Part shown: piece after piece, positions 37,601 to 50,500 of the stretch
Numbering within the stretch: position 1 is the first letter of the stretch
Layout: every line of letters begins with the position of its first letter
Source of the DNA: Pegea sp. RAD2-039
Lineage: Eukaryota; Chordata; Thaliacea; Salpida; Salpidae
Direction: 5' to 3'
DNA: 64,000 bases
Assembly (NCBI GenBank): GCA_034620365.1
Contig: JAQGEQ010000213.1
Location: 992,001 to 1,056,000, forward strand
Made by a program: the position numbers and the translations under genes
Notes under the pieces: model-generated
Databases searched by the model: none
Told to the model about the DNA's origin: nothing
Seen by the model: only the letters and a program-made list of their open reading frames with translations

Positions 37601-38800
37601 TGTTGTAAAAGCACAAGGACATTATTTTCATAAAGATGACGTTTAAGCTTCAATAAAAGTTTTGCATTGAGTAATAATTCAGTATTGAATAAGCTCTTTA
37701 TTTGTAGCTACTGATTTTACAACACAACACGTCCATTAGTAAAATAGCATATTTTAAGCCAAGTCAAAATTACGCAAAACTTGTAATGACTTTTCGATTG
37801 TTTATCAACAAAAAACTAACCTTTTCCAAATACAATTCCAGCATAAAGATGATTTCTTACAAGTTATCATTTATATACAATTCAAACAGAAGTAAATAGG
37901 CCTGGCTTTTAAGCCAATGCTGGAAATGAAAGTTTACTTAAGATACGAAAACTAAACAATTAAAAATATGATCTCACTTCCTTTAATACGACTACAAAAT
38001 AAAGTGACTATCAGCAATATTAAGGAAACATTAGTTACTTTGAGTCAAGTTTTTGATATGAAAATAACCAACGTTAAAAACTTCTCAAATTTCTGTTAGT
38101 GGCTAATTAACAAACGATTGTAACTAATCGAATCAAGTACAGAAGCTGAATAAATATTGCTAGATAGTAGACTTTTAAGTTGCATGATCTGAAAACAGTC
38201 TATTTTCAGAATAGATGTTTAAAAAAGTTTTCAAAGTATATTTTTCAATGAAAAAATGCTATAAAAATGGATTTTTTTGGTTTTGTTGATTATACAAAGA
38301 GCCATTCTTAAAAAGTGATGATAAAGTACTGTAATATATTCTTACAACAAACTATAATTATAAACTCTTATAATAGATTACCATAACTTATAAAGGCTCT
38401 CTGAGTAGCATCTAACCAGCTGTTAGATATTACATTTTAAATTTTACTCAATGTGGGCAATAAAGCAATTGAAACAGAATATGACTAACCAGCAAATAAA
38501 GTTGTAAAATTATGAAGTAAAATACTTGTGATAGGGTTAAGGCCGAATAGAATGAAATATCAGCTAAGTTTTAAGTAGTCCAGGAAATATATCGACAAAT
38601 TGAGTTAGTAGCAACGATGTACATATACTCGCATCTAACATAAGTATCATCAGTCCAATAACAAACAGAAGTAGAACATGAGTATTACTGGCATGGTGTA
38701 TGCGTGTGCCTTGTACGTGCACCACACTGATAGAGTGTAACTTGGTGAAAAGTCTAAGTACTTATACTCAGTGTCTTTAAGAGATCAAAGTTAGAAAAAG
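22700..38800. other. Gene-free region with scattered G+C-richer islands
   Basis: No conserved protein can be read in this 16 kb. Against the A+T-rich background, several blocks of a few hundred bases are visibly richer in G and C and poor in homopolymer runs: about 22770-22940, 24880-25370, 28200-28700, 29780-30080, 31530-31860, 33000-33250, 36600-37300 and 38640-38760. Open frames inside them are short and lack codon-like composition. They could be promoters, enhancers, untranslated exons or old repeats; the sequence does not decide. Confidence 0.5.
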
Positions 38801-41800
38801 AAATAAAAAATCAAACTTCAAAAGTGGCAGCTTTCTGAAACGGATTGAGTCGATGAAAATTATCAAAAAAGAAATAAGAGGACAGGTAGGCATCAAAAAC
38901 CAGCTACAAAAACATCAGACGCAAAACAAGTTTAGTTAAATAGATTGAGTAATTGAAACGAACACACCTTCGCGATTCAGTCACCAAGTCAATTTCAACG
39001 TCTTTGAATTGACTTATAAATTGATTTATTACAAACTCTAAATGTTTTCATCTACAGTTGAGTTTCTAAACGTTGGGTGACTATCTCAAACTTGGGCTTG
39101 TCACATTTCAATAATAGTAAAATATCCATAAAGAATAAATCAATTTAAAAATTGTACTGTAGTCTGTAAGAAACGTTTCAAAAAATTATGAGACAAAACT
39201 TTACACTGTATTAAAGGCTACCCTGTTCAACTTTTACACATATCAAAAGTTTATAGAATGCATTTGTTGCAAAAACCAGTTGACTTCAGTCGCTTTTTTT
39301 GCTATTTTCATTGTTGTTTATCTTACTTTTTAGATGTATAACAAGTAATATTGAAAAGTGGTAGTATAGCTAAGATAAGCGGAGCTCTTCAATTTCCAAA
39401 TATTGTAAGAACCCTTCATATTTTATTCATAATTTAGGACTGGTTTAAAAATTTCACGTAGCATTTTAAGACTCGCTGAGTTAGAAATGTATAATTCTTT
39501 TCAAAGTTCAGCTATAAACTGAAATAAGATAACTTGAAGCCGTTGCTTCATTTGGTAAAATTTACAGTTTCTTAGGCTGCTATAGTAGCTATTAATGATG
39601 TTAGAAGTTTTTATATTCAATACAAATGAGTGAGTTAATCGCCAATCAGATAAGTTTAAATAAATGTATAACTAAATACAATAAAACTATACAAATTCAA
39701 ACTTTATACTGTCAGCATCTGTTTTACTAAGGCGAGTATGACTTCAACCAAAACACTTCAAATCGATGCACACAATTGAGCTAACAGCCTACTTTCAAAG
39801 CTTTTGAGGTCACAATAAATACATACTGGAGACAAATGAACAATCAAAAACCTTATCTTATTACTAAATAAAAACAGGCTATGAAAAAATAAACCTTCTA
39901 ACTTCTTTCGTCGCTTATGTGAACAAAATCAACAGCTAGTAAGTTTCCAACTGATTTTTGATCATTTTCTCCTGCTTTAAATCTATATCATTAAGAAATT
40001 TTTTGATTATAAAAAACTCACAACGTGACACTGAAAAACAAGAAATCAAAAAGATTTTTGTTGAACTTCTCTTTAGCTATATAGCAAAAAATGCATTTTT
40101 GTTACATTTCAAAATACACTTTTGTAATGAAAGAAATTTTTTTTATTTTATTTTTAAAGTAAACCAGACTTGAGTAAGGAAATCAACAATATTATTATAA
40201 GCATAACCTAGGGTTAGTATTCTTATCAGCAGTTGCTAGTATCAATTTGCGTTTGTGGCAAAATTCAACTTTGTATGATATACAGAGCCATACACAAATG
40301 ACGCATTAAAAAAATGATAACACACCACTAATACATCTCTCAGACAAGTATTTTCAAGTCGTTTAATAGTTTTGTCAAGTTTCATATAAACAATTAATCC
40401 ATTTGACAGCAAGAAATTCAGAAAATAATCTCATAAAAACTTATTAACATCACTAATGCTGGAAAAACTAACTTCATTCAAAGAATTTGAATAACAATTT
40501 CCTCCTTCTAAATTTAATAAAAAAGCAACTTTTCTTTCTTAACATTTACTTATTACCTAAAACATTAGATTTAGCAATGTCAATTGCTACTCATTAAATA
40601 CTCACAATTATTCTATTAAAATGTTTTATGTAAAAAGCAAAAGTTAATACAATTTTTATCTAAATTGATAGAAGAAAATTTAGCAAATTATTTGAAAACG
40701 ACTATATCTCTATACTCTGACCTTTTTTATAGACCTTGTTTTCTGTTTAAACAACTTTCTTAGAACACTTTAAAATTAACTATTTGATGAAAGCAAAACA
40801 TTCCAGAGATTGTTTTAATTTGACTTATGTATGTAACCTCTAAAAAAGTTGATAAATTAAAGCAGAAATATCAGAATTAAGAGTTAAAAGTATACTTTGC
40901 CTGTAAAGAAAACCTTTTCATAAAATAAATAAACTTTAATTTATGCTGGATAGAATTATGTTTGTAAACAAATAATTTAAGGTCAAGTTAGTGACAAAAC
41001 TAGTTTATAAACATGTTATTACTGAGAAATAAGTTTAAACTTGATTTAAGTTAAAAACAAAGATTTTATTTAACGTTATACAATTTAGTTCCAACTAAAT
41101 TTTTGCAAAAGAGTTTTAAAACACTTTATATTAATTTTTTATATTAGAATAGGTTAAAGTTGACTTGGTGTATGAAAATTATTAGCTGATAAAATGATTA
41201 ATCTTAGCATCTATTTTTATTCAACAGTAAAGAACTTCTTGAACTGTTAAAAATATTATTGTGCTTAGATAGCTTAGATAAAAGGTAAATCAATGAAAAA
41301 CGTTTAAGTGATTTATATCCGATACGTTTTGACTTCCACGTTTGAATGATATTTCAACCAATGGATAGAATATCATCAGTACTTGAGTATTATTGACTTT
41401 AAGAAATACATTCAAACTACAAAAATTAAGTCAGCTGAAATTTAGGAATACTACATAATCGAGATTATTTCCACCTCAATTTAGTTCATAGTCTTTGTTT
41501 TGCTTGCAAAAATCTTTATGCTAAAAGAGGGGTTTTCTTCTTTATTATTAGTAGTTACAAAATATTAACTTTAACTTACTAACGTTACTTTGGCTTCCGT
41601 ATGTTAGGCACGTGTCACGCTGCTGTTGTCACAACAAATAAGCTTCATGCACCACTGATTTCAAACTTAAATATTCGGTCAAATAGCATCTGGTTTAGTT
41701 CAAAAAGTTTCACGTTTTTTTTTAATTGCAATTTTATAGTTCTTATACTTGAAAAATAAACGTTTTCTAATCACAATTTATAGATGCTGGTCACTTTTGA

Positions 41801-44800
41801 TAAGAGTTTTTCGATTTTATTGTCAGCAGCAGAATTATTCATCACAATTATTGTTCGCAACAATAAAAACAAGAGTAAAAAATTAATAATAAAAAATTTT
41901 CTCAAATAACATGAATAATAAATTGTTCTCACTAAATACAATTAGCTCATAAAATTGACTCCTTTGTAAGGTTTATGAGATCATTCCTAAACTGTGGCTT
42001 ATAAACTGTTTTCATTGAAGTATAACATGAAATGCTTAAAATCGTCGAATTATAATAAAAAATTGTTTAAAAACAAATTTTCATACTTCTTAATTCTTAC
42101 AACTAAAAGTTTAATCTGAAAAAAAAACATTCAAAAAAAGTCAAGTTAAACTTTGGTTTTCATCAAAGTAGAAATCAAACTATTTCTCTGCTTAAAAATT
42201 CATTGATATTAGCAATAGCAACCAAAACGTTGCAGTCAGAAAACAGCAAGCTGCCTTGTAGAGAAACTTTACTTGTGATTCAACTAAGTTTTTATGGTAA
42301 GTAGTTTATCTTTAGTCAGACACTAAAATGTTCAAGCCTGGTGGAAAATTTAACTCAAATTATGAAACAAAACGTTTTTAACTGACAAATATGGGCATTT
42401 TTTATGATAAGGAGGCTTTACTGTTATTGCGCTTCAAAATGTAAACAAACCTTCTGATAATTTTGGGTTTACATGAGACAATAGCAATTATCGATGATAT
42501 TTAACCATACACTTAACTCGTGTGTACAATAAAAAATTCATAATAACTTTAAAAAAGCTGACACCTATAAACAAACGCTGTCGAAGCAAACAGTTTCTAA
42601 ACTCTCTTAATCCTATTTATACTCTGATTAAATTAAGTTTTCTAATTATTTCCTTATTAGGAGAGTAAATAACCACATTTAAAGCAAAGTTTAGATTATT
42701 ATCATTAAACTGAATACGATTTGTTTTTATTTATATCTACTGATCTGAAGCCTTTTTATGCAAAAATATTAAATAAATGAACTGTTGACTTCAGTTGTTT
42801 CAATTTTACTTTTATAAAATGTAATCTCAAAGCTTTGTATCAATTTGCTCCAAAATTCTTTTGATATTACTATTGAATAGCTTAGCTCACATATAAGCCA
42901 ACTTTTAATTGCAAACTTATTGTTTTAACAAATACTTTGAACATTTAATTAACAACAGCCTGAAGAATTTTTAAATTCACCTTATTTTTAAACCACAAAT
43001 TTAATTCAATTTGAATCTGCTATCTTTACTTTTCAAAACCTTTAAACTATTGTATATTTTGCAGCTATTAAAGAAAAATATTATAAATCTTATGAACTGA
43101 AGAGGATATGTTTTACAGAAAGGTAAATATCTACTTCAACATATAAAATTAATGGAAGTTATTACAAGCTTTGAAAATACTTAAGACGAAAGAGAAGATT
43201 CAGTGTAAAAATAACATCATGTCAAGATATATGTTTAAAGAAGTTTTAAAATAAAAACAAAAGTAAGATACAATCACCTTAAAATTTCATAAAAATCATT
43301 TTTATTATAAAAAGATTGAAATGCCCCAAATAAATACAAAGTCACCTGCGCTGACTAAGTCGATCCTAACATTACAACTAAACATTGAAGTGATTACAGA
43401 TAGATAAATATTTGAACAACAAGCTTCACTCTCGTTTTGATCTATACTTGCAAAAGGTATTGATCGTATTACACAGTTTCTAGTTTTAGACAGTAAATTC
43501 AAGCCACTTAAAATTAGAAATAAGTTCAAAACCGGTAAAATTTATTGGACTTAATAAGCGAAAATGTAAACATCCGAAATATATGTCTAAAAACAGCTTG
43601 ACCTAACTATATTTAATCAAACTTAAATTCACTTTAAAAAATTCCCCATTTAAGAAGTATAAATCAATTAAATTACCAAAAAAAGTTTGAAACTATAGTA
43701 TCTTTGTATTAAGCATACAAAAATGTTTTACAAGCTAATAAAAACAAAAGTGACTTTTTAAGTCAAATAAGAAAAAAATCAATAAGACAAAAAAATTGTT
43801 CTATTTTTTTCAAGTAATTGAAAGTTAGAAGCATATTGCGTAAAAATATGGACATCAAAATTATTATTCAACAAAAATATTGAAATCTTTTGTTATCATT
43901 TCAGTCGCAGTAATATACTTCAGTAAATCTATAATTAAATTTTTATAAAGAAAGCTACCAGAGGAATACATCTAATCATTCCATGGTTATTTTACACAAC
44001 TTTAGCTTTGAGCAAAGCATCTAGAACGCTAGCACAGTAGGTACTCTTAGCTTTATTTGATTTATTAGTAAACGCTCGCGTATTTTTTCCAGTATCATTA
44101 AACAGTACAAGTTCTATTTTATACAATTAGTGTTTTACCAAAAATGTAAACGTTTAACTCATGCTAACTTCTTTTAGTGAAATATCACAGTTTTAAAAGC
44201 TAACATGCGCTTATTTTAATACCAAACTTTCGTTATTCCATGATATTGATGTAAAAGCCGAAAAACATCCAGTAGTTGCAATCAATCACTATATAAATTG
44301 CTTTAATTTTAGCTATGCTGCTTTTGGTTCAAAACGATTTCTTTTAAAGCGCAATACCTTTAAACCATAAATCTAAAATGCAACTAAACTAATTTTTTGA
44401 TCGGTATCGCTTAGAATTGATGAGTAATTTTCTGTTGACCTTGTGTTAGATTTATAATTTAGACTTAAACATCTTCATCTAAAGCCTAAACGCCAAAACC
44501 TCTTCAGCTTACTTTGTAAATAATTTGATCGAAAATTGGTAGAATGAATGGAGCTCATATTACTGTAAGCTTCAATACAACTCAGGCAAAAAATAAGAAT
44601 TGATTTTCAATTACACGCAAAGAAGAAAAGTAAAAAGTAACGTGAAAGTTAATCTTTGTTAAAATTTTAAAGAAACTAATCTTCAGTAAACTTTTCTTAT
44701 TAAGACTGTGATAAGAAAGTTGTAAATAATGAAGTCATAGAAGCTAATAAAAGCAAAGCCAGGCAGTTGGAAGTTCCTTTAAATGTACCAACAATTAAAT

Positions 44801-47540
44801 TTTTAAAGTAAACATACTGTAAGGCCCTACATTTTGCTGTACTGGCAAAAAAGCTATCTTCGAAATGTAACTTTAAATTTCATACTTTACAATATCAACT
44901 ACATATGTTAGTAAAGTTTTACATATCTAAGCCATTCAACAAAATTATTATAATACTCAAGCCTATGACTTATAGTTGCATAAGCTATACTGCACAAAAC
45001 TACAAGCTTTATCAGATAATTACCTTGTTTAAGTAAGGTTTGAGCTAGTTAATCTTTATAATTTTTCTATAGAGCATGATTTACTGGAAAATCAATTTTT
45101 TTACTTTTTTGAATGATTTTGTCGAAACTATTTTTAATTTCAAAAAGTATTATTGAGGCTTCCACTTTAACTTGTTTATTTCGAACTTATTGTTTAAATC
45201 TTTTTACCCTTTTGACTTTTCTTTTTTTTTTAAAACAATAACTCAGAAATCAAAACAGAATTTCAGAAAACAAAAATTTAATAAACTTCAACAAATACAG
45301 TTTCATTTTCAACTTAAAAGACTTGAGTTAGGACTTGTATAACCAAAACTATTCTATTTTTCATTTAATTTTCTAAAGGAGAACATCAGGTTTGATTACT
45401 TTAAAATCTTATAAATTCACAGCTCATTTGTTTTTATCAAGTCTTCAGGATGTAAAAATATTATCTCAAACTGACAACTTGTATTACTTAAACGGATTTA
45501 ATGCAAATTCAGTATATCTAATTTGTAGTTAATTAAACTTTAAAGAAAAAAACTGACTGCTCATAAAACATAATTTCTAAGTCCATTTCCACTGTACGTT
45601 CTTCAGATTTAGGCAGAAATATAAATATTTTTCAATGCAAAATAAAAGCTCTGATAAAATCAGTAAAATTAAAAAAAGATTGTTTTCAAACAACTGAATA
45701 ACTATCATCAAAACAATCTATTTTTATCAAAACTAAAAGCAAAATCTATTTACTAAAACAAAATTCATTCTTAATGAACTTTAAAACGCCTTAATATCAA
45801 TAATTTGTTTTAAACATAAAAGAATAAGCTCACAAATTTGATGCTAGATTGAAAGCTGTACTGTAAAAATGAAATCTAGTAGCAAAGTGTATAAATTAAG
45901 TAAATGATCGGTTAGGCAATATGTGTAATCTATCAGATTACTTAAGTACTTTTGGACTAAATATTTTATCCAAATTGAAATAATTTTGAAAAATTATTGT
46001 AATGTAGCTAATGAGGTTAATTGTTCCCTTCCTTACTATGAGTTTAAACAAAAGCTTTAAGCAATAAGTTTTGAATTTTAGAAAAATATTTTCATGTTTT
46101 TCAGGTTAAAAACTAAAAACCATTCGTTTTAGCTTTGCTTACAAAAACATCATAAAGTTAGTATTCTTAGCAGTATACGTTTAGCTTAATTCAGTAAAAA
46201 GTTCTTAAATATCAATCAACTATATTAGTTTATGCAAAGGAGAGAACATAACATTATATACTAAACTGTATGAGATTGCTTTTTAAAATAAAAAAAAATT
46301 CTGAAGATAAACTATTCTACAGAACTTTTCAAAAAACAAATTAACTAATAAGTTAGTACATTACGTTTGATACTATTAGTTAGTAAATAAAGTAGAATAA
46401 GCTAGCAGTGATAAAACTATAATGTCATGCTTCACTGATTATCATTCATGTACTGCTGCCTCACAATAAATTATCTGGAAAGTATTTATCAAGGCAACAG
46501 ATTCAGTAAGAATTATGTTACAATAACTTTATAATTTGCAATAAAAAAAGGGTTTTTATTTAGTTTTAGTAGAATATCAATTTTTTAAATTCAATGATTT
46601 GCTTAAGATTACCTAAATTAAACAGTTTTTTCTACTGATGAAATATGATGCTCTATATAGTACTTTTGTAAATTAATCAATGGAATTGGAATTATTAAAA
46701 AATTAAGCTCATGTTTAATACAAATTAAATCACATTTCTCACTTAATAAAAAGTTCATTAAACTTTATAGATTTTTTTAAAGAAATAGCTACATTTGGCT
46801 AATAAACATTCCATGAGACATTAAACATACCATGATTGTTAATTAACTGAATATCTACTTATTATTAAATACTAAAAAGAAATTACACACAATTAAATTT
46901 CAAATGTTTTATAAAGTTGTTGAACGTCACATAACCAATAAAGCTTCTGGCTGTAGTCAATAAAACTTAAAAACAAATTGTCTGAATTTTTTGCTAGTAA
47001 AATTAAAATCTATTTAGCCTATTATAATTCGTTTCTCTCTGATCTTATCAATTTTGTTTTTGTTTCAATCTGAAAATATAAAACTACACAACAAATAATA
47101 AATGAATACATTCGTTAGCTTAATGTCAGTCTTACATAAACAATTGAGAAAAAACTTTTGTAAAAAAATGTGCTGATGGTAAATATAATTAAAAGTGTTA
47201 TCTAAATTTCTCTGAACATTTTTTTTTGATTTGGATACTTAATAATACTACTTTATTTAAACTGATTATGTAGCATAACAAAGTGGATATGATAAAAATT
47301 ATTGAGCTATCACTTTTTGATATACATTTTAACAGAAGCCATGTTAAAATTCAAGTTTCTGAACTTAATTACAGATTCTTGAAACTTTAGTCGATCAAGC
47401 GTGAAAAGAAAAAAAGTTAATCGGGAAATAGTCAAAGTATCATTTCCTAGTAAAATCAAATATCAGCAAACATTTAAGCTAAGCATAAATGTCGACCTGT
47501 AACTGGAAAAGAAAAACGCAGCAACCAAATTCTTCTTAGA

Positions 47541-47560
47541 CTGCTGCTGCTGCTGCTGCT
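47541..47560. repeat. CTG trinucleotide microsatellite
   Basis: A perfect run of between six and seven CTG units in otherwise A+T-rich non-coding DNA. Confidence 0.9.
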
Positions 47561-50500
47561 AGCATCTACTCATTTACTAACTTGAGTAATAATGACAAGT
47601 CTTAAATCTGCCAGTAATACATCAACTCAGGTTTTTGACATATGCAGAGCTCTTTTCTATCTTAACAGCTCTAACTAAGCTTGAAAAACCTCTGTAATGA
47701 ATTTCTGCTAATCGAAAACTGCTGGAAGAAGTCAGTTCATTTCAATTTTTCACAAAATCAAACATTCTCATGAGAAAGATTATCTTTTCTCAGTAGATAG
47801 AAGCAAAAATGATAAATGTTAAACACTCTTGGCAATGTTACATAAAAACTTGTATGTTGTATTCTCTTTGTAAGTTGGCTATCGAAATAGTTATGATTTA
47901 GTTAGGCTTTAATGTTTGTTTGAAAACTATTCTACTAGCTTAGATAAAACTACAACGCTTAAAGTTCTTAAAAAAAAATTGGTGTTTTTAAAAACTTACT
48001 TTAAATCTGTTTAAGTAACACCTGTTTATCAGCTTCTGCAAAGTCATCAACTTTTTTCAATAAAAGGAATTTTTTAAACAATATTTCTTACTCTTTAGGT
48101 GTAAGCTTTCTATCTATATAAAAATGTAAGTAAATATAAAAAGATTACAAAGTATTTTTTTTATTTATTCAATTTGGAAAAGCAAACATACCTTCACAAA
48201 ATGGTCTAATACCTTTTTACAGTAAATCTTATGGTATGTTTACATTTGTTAGTTAGTTTTTAGCTGAAACTGCTATGATACTAAGACTATACCCTACGTA
48301 TAATTAAATAGACTTCAAATAATTTTGTCTCAAATAACTGAGCCAAATAATATTTGTTATGGTTCGTAAACATTCGATTCTGAGACAGATCAGCTAACTT
48401 AATCAACTGCTTTGTACACAACTAGTTTAAAGCAACAGGAAAATGTTTCAAAAGCTAAAATTAAAACTGCATTGGACCTATTGTCTGATAGTTACCTTAA
48501 AAAACGTTTTCATGACTTCTTATCAAATTTTTCTAACCAAACTTCTCTTGTTAAGTACTAGTGCAAAGGCTATACAAGTATTTGATTAGTGCTAATAAAG
48601 TTTTTTTACTAAATTATCTTCAATCTTTTGCTTTTTGTAAAACATAAAAATAGTTGTAATTTCTAACGCTGCGACTTCTACTAATACAAAAAACTACTTA
48701 TTTTGAAAATATTTTGAAAATTTTAACAAAAATCAAGTTTTTTTCTTTTTTTTTATAAATTACAATCTTATAATTTCAACCAGAGTTTAAGTTTATTATA
48801 AATTAGTTAATTAAGTCACTGAACTATTACACGCTATTTTTTCGAGATGGTCTTAAAATAATCAGAAAAATGATAGTTTTGAATAAAATTAAAAAGCTAT
48901 CAGCCAACAAATCGATTAATAAATATTCAAATTGACTTACAAATGCCTCTAGTTATCACTCCTCTACAAAATATTAATAAAAAGCATCTTTCATCAAGTT
49001 TATATCTCTTCATTTTATTTAAAAATCAAATTGAATTTCTAAATACAGTTCACAAGTTACAGTCGAATTAAAACAACAACGTTTGAGTTAGCTAGCTCAT
49101 TCAGTACTTATCGACCTTTAGAGATTGTTTTAAGAAGTATATATTTACAATGCTAGGTGTTTTGCAGAACAGATGCTGCACAATCTCTAAGAACAGCTCC
49201 TCACCAGTTGTACGGTTTATCTACAGGACAATTTTTTTCTTGGTTACATTATCATACTACAAACAAAATAGATGTTAACTTGAATGGTTTAAATTGATAT
49301 AACGCTTAAAATAGAGAAATTTAAACTCAGAAATTTAGAAAATTAAAAGTAATTAAATGCTAGCTTTTGTAGCAACAAATTATTTGATTTAAACTTAGAA
49401 ATACTAGTCAGGTTTCTGCTGCAGACTCAGATACTAGTATGCAAGTTCAAATAATCTGACTAATAACTATAAAATATATAAAGTTATTGAAGTATAAAGT
49501 ATTAATGTTTTATTGCTTAAATACACTGAGAAAGTATCAATTATGTTTGAAGTTATCAACTATTTTCTTAATCTTGTAGAAAACATAATTCTTTTTTTAC
49601 AGTGCTGTAATATTTAAATTAGTCTCAACAAAAATCATTAAAATATCTTTTACTAAATCCAATTCTTAAAAAATACAAAAGTAATTTACATATTTGTTTA
49701 TCCAGTATTCATTCTGAAAAATTTATATAATTTTTATTCCAAGAATTTATCAGAAACTTAGTTTTTCTAGTTTGAATTACAAATTGTGGTTTCACACAAG
49801 GAGTTTGCTTGAATATATTTTTTAGTTATTTTTTAAATTAAAACGTCAATACCAGAAAAATCTGTTTTTTGTTCCTATTTACTTTAGTTTCACTAAAAAG
49901 CTTTATTTTAGCTTTGCTCTAAATGGTATCCAAATAAATATTGACCATGTAACTATTGGTCAACAACCTTTTCTCTTTTAAATTTGTTGAATTTAATTTA
50001 AAATATCTTTCAATTTTATCTATAACTCAAGGACTTAAAGGACTTTAGACTATAACTCTTTCATTAATTTCTATAATTCTGTACTAAAACGATTGTGTAA
50101 AAAAGAAAATCAAACATAAATTTATTTGATCAGAGAAATTTTTGTAGTTAAACGTGTTTTGATTCAAGTCACAAATATTTCGGCAAAATAATACTCTTTT
50201 GTATGAAGTAATAATTCTGATGTTTAAACTGAATTAAAGGGTAGATCTTTTGATGTAATATAGATTTTACTTTTTTTTCAAACTTGGAAACATAACTTTA
50301 TAAATATCGTTAAACTAAAAACGGCGATGAAGGTTTCAAGGAAGTACATGTATAGAAACTACTCTGAGTATCATTCTCTCACATTTAGTATCAATAAAAC
50401 TATTCTAGTAGATTATAAGAGGTGCGAACAAAAAGCTGAAAGTACATTTATTCTGCATCGTAAGGATTTTAAAGTTCTAGTTTATACATGAAGTCCCTTA

